Shown one piece after another: positions 7,416 through 12,897 of a stretch of 21,406 nucleotides of DNA. Within the stretch, counting starts at the first letter, position 1. Every line of letters starts with the position of its first letter. Location of the stretch: NCBI GenBank assembly GCA_041609995.1, contig JBFIPU010000042.1, positions 1-21,406 on the forward strand, given 5' to 3'. Under the pieces are notes generated by a model that saw only the letters and a program-made list of their open reading frames with translations, was not told the DNA's origin and ran no database searches. The DNA is from JABDOU01 sp041609995 (GTDB taxonomy: Bacteria; Actinomycetota; Acidimicrobiia; Spongiisociales; SHLN01). The position numbers were made by a program, and so were the translations under genes.

Positions 7416-8583
7416 TCAGCGCGGCCGCCACCACCATCGTCTTCGCCAGATAGGCAAAGTCTCCGGCGCCCATCACCAGACCGTCCCACACAAACGCCAG
7501 GGCCCCGATGACCGCCACCGCCGCCATGATGCGGAGCGCAGTGTCGAGCTCCGCCAGGGACGCCGCCTCGTCCAGAAAGATGCGCCCGAGGCCGGACCTG
7601 GTCGCCAGGATCAGGGATGCGATGATCAGTCCGGTGACGAGACCCATGGCGATGAGACGATCGGCGATCTGCCGGGCGTCAGCTGGGACGTTCGCCCCGA
7701 TCGACTGACCGACCAGGACCTGGCCAGCCACCGCCAGGGAATCGGTGGCGAGGGCGAGCAGGAAGAAGATCTGGGTTGCTACCTGATGAGCGGCCAGCGC
7801 CTCTTCGGAGATCCCAGCCGCCACCCGGGTCGCCATGAAGAAGGTCAGCACGAGTGCGCCCGTGCGAATGAGGAAATCACGCGATACGCGGAGCAGCCGC
7901 GAACTACCGGCCAACTGCGGCCGCCCCAGGATTCCCCGTGAGGCGAGCAGGATCACAAACACCAACGCCCCCGCCCACTGGGCGATGACCGACGCCCACG
8001 CCGCTCCATTGAGACCCAGATCTAGACCGAATATCAGAACCGGATCGAGTAGTGCGTTGACGGCGTTGAATCCAGCCGCGATCCACAGCGGTGTCACCGT
8101 GTCGGCGTGACCCCGGAACACCCCGTTGCCGAGCGTGATGAGCAAGAGGGCGGGAACGGAGAGCGCCCGCACCCGCAGATAGGCAACCGCCGGCTCCTCC
8201 AGTTCGGGCGTGGCCCCGGCCAGCCGGACGAACACAGGGGCGGCCACTTCGAGCGCGACCAGCACGGCGGCACCACCGATGATGGCGACGGCGAGCCCAT
8301 TGCCGGTCAGACGGCGGGCGTCGGCCTCCCGTCCGCCTCCGATGTCCTGGGCGACCAGTGGGCCCACACCGTAGGCCAGGAAGTTGAAGATGAAGAACGC
8401 TATGGCCAGCACCGCACTCGCAACAGCCAGAGCCGCCACCGAGGAGGTGCCCAGGCGCCCCACGAACGCGGTGTCGACGATGCTGACCAGGGGCTCGATG
8501 GCGAGCGTTCCGAGGGCCGGCAGGGCCAACCGCCTGATTTGGCGGTCCCGGGATCGATCGAGGAACGAGCGGGCCGTCGTCAC
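7279..8583 (-). CDS. MATE-family multidrug/toxin exporter
   Basis: A 434-residue membrane protein with about 12 hydrophobic segments in two homologous halves. The start of the transporter fold, LALPALGTLAIEPLVSIVDTAFVGRLG, is characteristic of the DinF-like branch of MATE exporters, which expel cationic drugs or toxins using Na+ or H+. The middle has NAVNALLDPVLIFGLDLGLNGAAWASV, also typical. The start is a GTG at 8583, three bases after the nth stop, with no Shine-Dalgarno, so it probably depends on coupled translation from nth. Its 3' end overlaps the convergent MFS gene by 137 bp; the last transmembrane helix (VWWSLVLLMVV) is inside the overlap, so this gene is the likely original owner of that DNA. 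Confidence 0.92.
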   Translation of the reverse strand: MTTARSFLDRSRDRQIRRLALPALGTLAIEPLVSIVDTAFVGRLGTSSVAALAVASAVLAIAFFIFNFLAYGVGPLVAQDIGGGREADARRLTGNGLAVAIIGGAAVLVALEVAAPVFVRLAGATPELEEPAVAYLRVRALSVPALLLITLGNGVFRGHADTVTPLWIAAGFNAVNALLDPVLIFGLDLGLNGAAWASVIAQWAGALVFVILLASRGILGRPQLAGSSRLLRVSRDFLIRTGALVLTFFMATRVAAGISEEALAAHQVATQIFFLLALATDSLAVAGQVLVGQSIGANVPADARQIADRLIAMGLVTGLIIASLILATRSGLGRIFLDEAASLAELDTALRIMAAVAVIGALAFVWDGLVMGAGDFAYLAKTMVVAAALTIGALLVVQRQGWGLAGVWWSLVLLMVVRSLLMLPWHRRLGADRS

Positions 8584-8586
8584 GGA

Positions 8587-9255
8587 TCAACCAGGCGGCG
8601 GCGTCTTGTCCTCATAGGGACAGAGATCGGCCAGAATGCACTCGTAGCAGGCGGGCCGCCGGGCGGTGCACACATCCCTTCCGAACTGGATGACCCTCAT
8701 CGAGATGTCTGCCCACTGCCGGCGAGGAAACAGCGCCATGAGGTCGCGTTCGACTTTCTCCGCATCCGTCTGCGACGTGAGCCCCCAGCGAGCCGTCAGC
8801 CGCTTCACGTGGGTATCGACGGCAATGGCGGGCTGGTGGAAGGCCTCGGCCAGCACCACGCTGGCGGTCTTCCTCCCCACCCCGCGCAAGGTCACGAGGT
8901 CGTCCAAGCTGTCTGGTACGACCCCGTTGAACCTCGCAACCAGGTCGCCGGCCATGCCTACGATCGACTTGGTCTTCTGCCGGAAGAAGCCGGTCGAGTA
9001 GATCAGCTCTTCGACCTCGGCCGGATTGGCGTTGGCGAGGTCCTCTGGTGTCGGAAAGCGTTCGAAGAGGGCGGGCATCGCCCGGTTGACGTTCTCATCG
9101 GTCGTCTGGGCGGAGACGATGGTGGCGACCAGCAGTTCGAACGGACTCCGGTATTCCAGGGCGGTCTGCATGTGCGGGTACCGTCGCTTCAGCCTGCGGA
9201 GGATCTGCTGCGCCCGGTCTACCTGCTCTTCTGTGGGACTCGGGTCGTACGCCAT
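8587..9255 (-). CDS. nth: Endonuclease III (DNA glycosylase/AP lyase)
   Basis: A base-excision repair enzyme that removes oxidised pyrimidines and nicks the abasic site. The 222-residue protein has the helix-hairpin-helix LRGVGRKTASVV with catalytic lysine K129, the catalytic aspartate D147 in VDTHVKRL, and a complete C-terminal [4Fe-4S] loop with cysteines 196, 203, 206 and 212 (C-x6-C-x2-C-x5-C). It is thus Nth and not MutY, which has no lysine at that position and carries an extra C-terminal domain. ATG at 9255 is preceded by GATAAT at 9269..9264, a near-consensus -10 box that would give a very short leader. The MATE gene follows after three bases. Confidence 0.97.
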   Translation of the reverse strand: MAYDPSPTEEQVDRAQQILRRLKRRYPHMQTALEYRSPFELLVATIVSAQTTDENVNRAMPALFERFPTPEDLANANPAEVEELIYSTGFFRQKTKSIVGMAGDLVARFNGVVPDSLDDLVTLRGVGRKTASVVLAEAFHQPAIAVDTHVKRLTARWGLTSQTDAEKVERDLMALFPRRQWADISMRVIQFGRDVCTARRPACYECILADLCPYEDKTPPPG

Positions 9256-9269
9256 CCCCAGACATTATC
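9256..9269 (-). promoter_or_regulatory. Probable -10 box of nth
   Basis: GATAAT (9269..9264 on the minus strand) matches TATAAT at five of six bases and lies eight bases from the nth ATG, implying a leader of only one or two bases. The gap to the upstream membrane-protein gene is 40 bp. No convincing -35 hexamer is present. Confidence 0.42.
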
Positions 9270-9295
9270 CGGCCCGCCGGCTACCCGATTCAGGG

Positions 9296-9556
9296 CTATC
9301 GCTCCTCCATGCGACCCACCACCCACACGACGAAGCGGAGAAAGCCGATCAGCAACATGATGCCGATGACGAGGGTGGCAGCGAGCTGGAACCCAGACAA
9401 GAACGGCGTCTTGCAGCCGGCCAAACCGGACGGGCAGATGCCCATTCCGTCCCCCCGCGAGGTGAGGTCCAGGAGAATGTAGAGAGGAAGAGCGGCGACC
9501 AGCAGCACGCCGAAGATCGCCACTGCCGTGAGCACCCGGGTCGACGAAGGCCGCAT
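9296..9556 (-). CDS. Small two-helix membrane protein, unknown function
   Basis: I do not recognise this 86-residue protein. From ATG 9556 it starts MRPSSTRVLTAVAIFGVLL and has two clear hydrophobic helices (about residues 8-30 and 57-80). They are separated by a loop of about 25 residues containing two cysteines (ICPSGLAGCKTP), which could form a disulfide if the loop is outside the cell. The C-terminus RMEER is charged. I chose ATG 9556 over the GTG at 9586 because TAATCT ends exactly seven bases before it, and the extra ten residues from the GTG would run into the neighbouring hairpin's base. It is followed by nth after 40 bp. Coding is supported by the two well-formed helices. Confidence 0.7.
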   Translation of the reverse strand: MRPSSTRVLTAVAIFGVLLVAALPLYILLDLTSRGDGMGICPSGLAGCKTPFLSGFQLAATLVIGIMLLIGFLRFVVWVVGRMEER

Positions 9557-9575
9557 GCGCGAAAGATTACCGCGC
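9557..9575 (-). promoter_or_regulatory. Candidate leaderless promoter inside a GCGCG/CGCGC inverted repeat
   Basis: TAATCT at 9569..9564 lies seven bases from the ATG at 9556, the leaderless spacing. The box is framed by GCGCG (9557-9561) and CGCGC (9571-9575), a symmetrical pair that could also be an operator half-site pair. No -35 element is obvious. Confidence 0.38.
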
Positions 9576-9585
9576 CTCGCTCGCA

Positions 9586-9634
9586 CAACCCAGGGTTCTG
9601 GGCGGCGGAAACCGCCGGCTAGAACCCTGGGTTG
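9586..9634. terminator. Long hairpin downstream of thyA (probable terminator or REP-like element)
   Basis: A near-perfect inverted repeat. The outer arms AACCCAGGGTTCT (9587-9599) and AGAACCCTGGGTT (9621-9633), plus C9586-G9634, pair perfectly for 14 bp. The stem then continues through one G-T pair (9600/9620), one G-C pair, one G-G mismatch (9602/9618) and six G-C pairs (9603-9608 with 9612-9617) to an AAA loop. It lies 39 bp past the thyA stop and just before the next gene's promoter, which suits a transcription terminator. There is no T-tract on either strand, so it is not a textbook intrinsic terminator. Each arm also contains its own small palindrome (AACCC-N-GGGTT). Confidence 0.7.
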
Positions 9635-9673
9635 GGAATTCGCGTCAGGCGACCGACGCGTGAGGGCACCGGG

Positions 9674-10471
9674 TCAGACCGACACCAAGCCCGGGATCGC
9701 GGGGTGGGGGTCGTAGCCCGAGATCGTGAAGTCATCGAAGCGATAGTCGAACACGCTCTTGGGCTCGGGCGGCAACTGCAGCCGTGGGAGCGGGCGCGGT
9801 TCTCGCCCTAGTTGTTCCCGCACCTGGGAGAAGTGGTTCTGGTAGATGTGGGCATCGCCCAACGTGTGGATGAACTCTCCCGGCTGGTAGCCCGTGTCGG
9901 CCGCCACCATGCTGAGCAGCAGGGCATACGAGGCGATGTTGAATGGCACGCCGAGGAACAGGTCGGCGCTTCGCTGATAGAGCTGCAGGCTGAGCCGGTC
10001 CCCGTCCACGTGAAATTGGAAAAGGGTGTGGCAAGGCGGCAGTGCCATGTCGGGGATCTCCGCCACGTTCCAGGCCGATACGATGTGGCGCCGCGAGTGA
10101 GGGTTGGTGCGGATCTGTTCGATCACGCCGGCCAGCTGGTCGATCGTACGGCCGTCAGGGGTGCCCCACGATCGCCATTGCACGCCATACACCGGTCCCA
10201 GATCGCCGGTCTCCGGATCTGCCCACTCGTCCCAGATGCGAACCCCGTTGTCCTGCAGGTAGCCGACGTTGGAATCACCGGCCAGGAACCACAGGAGCTC
10301 GTGGATCACCGACTTCGTGTGAATCTTCTTGGTGGTCACGAGCGGAAAGCCGTCCGCCAGGTCATACCGCACCTGGCGGCCGAACACGCTCAGGGTGCCC
10401 GTGCCGGTCCGGTCGGACTGTGCGGTGCCATGTTGGAGTACGTCTGCCAAAAGGTCGAGGTATTGGCGCAT
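9674..10471 (-). CDS. thyA: Thymidylate synthase (ThyA type)
   Basis: ThyA methylates dUMP to dTMP using methylene-tetrahydrofolate, producing dihydrofolate. At 265 residues it has the bacterial length. Motifs include DRTGTGTLSVFG at 20-31 with the phosphate-binding arginine, TTKKIHTKSVIHELLWFL, the nucleophile C147 in LPPCHTLFQFHV, RSADLFLGVPFNIASY, and HTLGDAHIYQNH. ThyA consumes the folate cofactor's reducing power, so a dihydrofolate reductase is needed; no folA is adjacent, although thyA-folA pairs are common. ATG at 10471 has an AAAGG about nine bases upstream. A tandem-repeat array begins 47 bp upstream and a long hairpin follows the gene, so it looks like a single-gene transcription unit. 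Confidence 0.97.
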   Translation of the reverse strand: MRQYLDLLADVLQHGTAQSDRTGTGTLSVFGRQVRYDLADGFPLVTTKKIHTKSVIHELLWFLAGDSNVGYLQDNGVRIWDEWADPETGDLGPVYGVQWRSWGTPDGRTIDQLAGVIEQIRTNPHSRRHIVSAWNVAEIPDMALPPCHTLFQFHVDGDRLSLQLYQRSADLFLGVPFNIASYALLLSMVAADTGYQPGEFIHTLGDAHIYQNHFSQVREQLGREPRPLPRLQLPPEPKSVFDYRFDDFTISGYDPHPAIPGLVSV

Positions 10472-10663
10472 CGCGCCCCGCCTTTCTGTATTCGTCAGCT
10501 CGGTCGAAGTGACGGTTGGTTACCTGTCGGGTTGGTTACCTGTCGGGTTGGTTACCTGTCGGGTTCGTTACCTGTCAGGTTCGCTATGTGTGGTAGCTCA
10601 CGGTCCGGCCGGGGAGGTGGCGGGGAGGGCCGGAATAACTACACGCTTGTAACTCTACCCCGG
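10472..10663 (-). promoter_or_regulatory. thyA upstream region
   Basis: This 192-bp gap separates thyA from the 70-residue gene and contains the 16-bp repeat array. Close to thyA, AAAGGCGGGG provides the ribosome-binding site. On the far side of the repeats a GC-rich purine/pyrimidine-biased stretch (10600-10636) is followed by an AT-richer patch holding TAGAGT and TAGTTA on the minus strand, possible -10 boxes for thyA with a long leader that would include the repeats. I see no protein-coding sequence here. Confidence 0.4.
10519..10582. repeat. Four tandem copies of a 16-bp repeat upstream of thyA
   Basis: The unit GTTACCTGTCGGGTTG is repeated head-to-tail at 10519, 10535, 10551 and 10567; copies one and two are identical, copy three ends in C, and copy four has CAGG for CGGG and also ends in C. 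Each unit holds an imperfect palindrome ACCTG-T-CGGGT, which becomes perfect in copy four (ACCTG-T-CAGGT). The array lies 48-111 bp upstream of the thyA start, in its promoter or 5' leader. It could be a set of repressor/activator sites or a slippage-prone microsatellite-like tract. Confidence 0.9.
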
Positions 10664-10876
10664 TCAGCCGGCCAGTGGGATGCGCAAGACGAGGTGTCCG
10701 TCTTCGACGCTCCACGAGGCATCTCCGATCAGCTTGTAGTCGAGGTAGTCCACTTCCGCCTGTTGCACGAACTTCATCCGCTCCTCCCCGGCCACGGGAG
10801 GCAGCGGCCGGGAGCGAACGGCCTCCGCCCGCTCCTGAAACCGGCGCACCATTGCATCGACGTCGAACTGTGCCAT
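10664..10876 (-). CDS. Small soluble protein, unknown function
   Basis: A 70-residue protein starting MAQFDVDAMVRRFQERAEAV. I do not recognise a named family. It is charged, without signal peptide or membrane segment: an amphipathic helix (about 6-22), a proline-containing linker (RSRPLPPVAGEER), a second helix (MKFVQQAEVDYLDYKLIGDA), and a C-terminal pair of strand-like pieces (WSVEDGHLVLRIPLAG). That layout suggests a compact alpha-beta domain. ATG 10876 has a GGAG Shine-Dalgarno eight bases upstream; frame upstream to 10996 is open but reads like non-coding sequence. It is divergent from the ATPase pair and may share its promoter region. Confidence 0.68.
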   Translation of the reverse strand: MAQFDVDAMVRRFQERAEAVRSRPLPPVAGEERMKFVQQAEVDYLDYKLIGDASWSVEDGHLVLRIPLAG

Positions 10877-11011
10877 CGGTCCGGCTCCAATCCTCTCGGC
10901 TATCCGTGTCATACCACATTTTGGTGGCTCGGCGACGCTGATGCACCGTGGCAACCGATGGAGGAATCCTGCTGGAGCTGCGATCGGGGCGAGCACTAGC
11001 CTCGAACGGCC
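10877..11011. promoter_or_regulatory. Divergent intergenic region before the ATPase pair
   Basis: A 135-bp gap between the 70-residue gene (minus) and the first ATPase gene (plus). TAGCCT at 10997-11002 fits a -10 box and lies nine bases from the ATG at 11012, giving a near-leaderless transcript; there is no Shine-Dalgarno in those bases, which supports that reading. GGAG before 10876 serves the other gene. No hairpin or repeat stands out. Confidence 0.4.
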
Positions 11012-11872
11012 ATGAATCCTCCCTCCTCCACCCGCCTTGTCATCGTGACCGGCAAGGGCGGGGTCGGACGCTCGGCAGTCGCCGCCGCGATGGCCATCGC
11101 TGCCGGGCGCCAGTCACGGCAGGTTCTGGCGGTCGCCATGACCGATCCCACCGGGCTGGCCTCCCACTTCGGTCGAGCCACCCTCGGCTACACGGCGGTG
11201 CAGGTGGCACCGTACGTCCATGCGATGGGAATCGACCGGGCGCGCGCTCTCGACGAGTACCTCAAGCTGCAGCTCGGCTTCGGTGCCCGGGCACCGCTCA
11301 TGCCGGTTGCCCGGAGCCTGGAGGCCATGGCCGAGACGGTGCCCGGCATACGTGACGTCATCACGATGGGGAAAGTGCTACACGAGGTGCAGTCGAAACG
11401 CTGGGACCTCGTGGTCGCCGATGGACCCGCCACCGGCCAGATCATGAGCTATCTGCGAGCGCCCAATACGGTCGCAGGGCTGATTCCTACCGGCCGGGCT
11501 CGCCGGCAGGCCGACGAGATGACCGCCACGCTGGCCGGAGAAGAGTCGGTGTTGGCGATGGTGACCCTGGCCGAGGAGTTGCCGGTGACGGAGACCATCG
11601 AGTCGATCCAGGAGCTCGAGCGCGAACGACCTATCAGTCTGGCCGGCATCTGGGCGAACCGTCTCATCGAACCGCTCGGGGTGAGTGCCGCCGCCCTGGA
11701 ATCGGTCAAATCGGTGGAGGCCCGGAACGCCGGACTTCTGCATCGAGGGGTATACGAGAACCAGCGGCGTTGGCGGAAATATCTCCCGTCTCACCACCGG
11801 CTCCCCTTTCTCTTCGGGATCCACGAGCCGACCCAGGTCGCCCGCCGCCTTGCCGAAGAGGTGTGGTCATGA
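11012..11872 (+). CDS. ArsA/Get3-like ATPase, first subunit, with altered P-loop (GKGGVGRS)
   Basis: A 286-residue P-loop NTPase of the ArsA/Get3/MinD class. The deviant Walker A motif is at 14-21. It keeps the signature lysine K15 but has arginine R20 where the universal P-loop lysine should be. The switch II region VVADGPATG has D137, and NRL near 216 fits the family's nucleotide-base loop. Short for ArsA (one domain). No metal-binding cysteines and no arsenic operon genes are present, so arsenite transport is unlikely. The best-matching architecture is the actinobacterial pair represented by Mycobacterium tuberculosis Rv3679/Rv3680, which form a Get3-like heterodimer. It overlaps the second ATPase by 4 bp (ATGA), predicting equal synthesis of two partners. 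Confidence 0.88.
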   Translation: MNPPSSTRLVIVTGKGGVGRSAVAAAMAIAAGRQSRQVLAVAMTDPTGLASHFGRATLGYTAVQVAPYVHAMGIDRARALDEYLKLQLGFGARAPLMPVARSLEAMAETVPGIRDVITMGKVLHEVQSKRWDLVVADGPATGQIMSYLRAPNTVAGLIPTGRARRQADEMTATLAGEESVLAMVTLAEELPVTETIESIQELERERPISLAGIWANRLIEPLGVSAAALESVKSVEARNAGLLHRGVYENQRRWRKYLPSHHRLPFLFGIHEPTQVARRLAEEVWS

Positions 11873-12897
11873 CCAGGGTGGTTCTGGTAGCCGGGGCGGG
11901 TGGAGTGGGAAAGACCACGCTGTCAGCCGGCATCGGTGTGTGCGCCGCCCGCGCCGGATTCCGGACCCTGGTCTTGACAGTCGACCCGGCCCGGCGCCTG
12001 GCGACCGCACTCGGCTTGAAGAGCCTCGACAACGTGGCTCACCCCAACCCGGAGCTCGATCTGCTGTGGGCGGCGATGCTCGACGCCTCGGCGTCGTGGG
12101 AGGCGATTGCCCACCGACACGCTCCCGCCGAGGTCGCCGATCGTCTTGTCACCAACCCCTTCTTCGAGGCGGTGGCCAAACGTTTTCCGGCCGGGGCGGC
12201 CTACGCTGCCGGCGAGGAGATGGCGGAGGAGGTCGAAGCCGGGCATTGGGACCTCGTCGTGGTCGACACTCCACCCTCGAGCGGAGGGATCGACTTCCTG
12301 ACCGCTCCTGTCCAGATGCGGTCGTTCGTGGGCGGGCGCATACTCCGAATCCTCACGGGCGGGCGCATCCCGGGTCGGAACGCGCTCTTCGATCGGGCGG
12401 CCAAGCCGGCGCTCCGGCTACTGGATACGGTTTTGGGAGGTGAGTTGCTGGAGGACATCGGAGATTTCCTCTTCGACCTACGCCATACGTATGAAGGCAT
12501 CGCCCGCCGGTCTCAGTCCATCGCCCACCACCTCGAGCAGGCTCACATGGTGCTGGTGACGACCGCTGATCCCGCCCCTCTCGCCGAGGCGGAGCGCTTT
12601 GTGCAAGAAGCGCCCGGCAACACCCGCGTTCCCATCGTGACCTTCAACCGGTCGCTCCCCGAATCATGGGCCTCCCCCACCGGCACCGTCGGGGATCCGA
12701 AGCTGGCCGCCAATCTGGAACGGTGGGGTGCCGAGGCGGCTTACCAGCGGAAGGTACGGCAAGCCTGGACCGCAGCTCACCCGGGTGCAGTGGTGAACCT
12801 GGCGTGGCGGGCGTCGACCCCTAATCAGCTTCCGGCACTCCAGGCGCTGGCCCGGCCGGTGTGGGCCTCGCTCACGCAAGACGGGAGCTTCGGCTAG
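11869..12897 (+). CDS. ArsA/Get3-like ATPase, second subunit, lacking signature lysine (GAGGVGKT)
   Basis: A 342-residue partner of the upstream ATPase. Its Walker A is at 9-16; the P-loop lysine K15 and T16 are intact, but the family's signature lysine is replaced by alanine (A10). D39 in TVDPARRL (switch I) and D133 in VVVDTPPSSGG (switch II) are present, so it should hydrolyse ATP if a partner supplies the missing lysine. ATG 11869 overlaps the first gene's TGA as ATGA; an upstream in-frame start at 11770 would lie inside the first gene and adds proline/arginine-rich non-family sequence, so I reject it. The stop TAG (12895-12897) interlocks with the convergent dnaE stop. Cytoplasmic; client unknown, possibly membrane-protein targeting by analogy with Get3. 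Confidence 0.9.
   Translation: MTRVVLVAGAGGVGKTTLSAGIGVCAARAGFRTLVLTVDPARRLATALGLKSLDNVAHPNPELDLLWAAMLDASASWEAIAHRHAPAEVADRLVTNPFFEAVAKRFPAGAAYAAGEEMAEEVEAGHWDLVVVDTPPSSGGIDFLTAPVQMRSFVGGRILRILTGGRIPGRNALFDRAAKPALRLLDTVLGGELLEDIGDFLFDLRHTYEGIARRSQSIAHHLEQAHMVLVTTADPAPLAEAERFVQEAPGNTRVPIVTFNRSLPESWASPTGTVGDPKLAANLERWGAEAAYQRKVRQAWTAAHPGAVVNLAWRASTPNQLPALQALARPVWASLTQDGSFG

Noticed and set aside
6123..8583. A drug-resistance island carried by transfer (MFS next to MATE).
   Set aside because: No transposase, integrase, direct repeats, tRNA border or change of base composition; both genes are bounded by housekeeping genes.
8107..9360. A 417-codon plus-strand frame opposite MATE and nth.
   Set aside because: Composition is polar repeats of Arg, Gly, Asp and Glu; both minus-strand genes have full active-site or fold motifs.
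10519..10582. A CRISPR array.
   Set aside because: The 16-bp units are directly adjacent without spacers, and only four exist; there are no cas genes.
10903..10996. A longer N-terminus for the 70-residue protein (start at 10912 or 10996).
   Set aside because: The extra residues show no conserved look, while ATG 10876 has a properly spaced GGAG.
9812..10999. A 395-codon plus-strand frame through thyA, the 16-bp repeats and the 70-residue gene.
   Set aside because: It is antisense to ThyA and includes translated tandem repeat; no recognisable fold.
11012..12897. An arsenite resistance operon.
   Set aside because: The ArsA-like proteins are single-domain with no metal-site cysteines, and no arsB, arsC, arsR or arsD is present.
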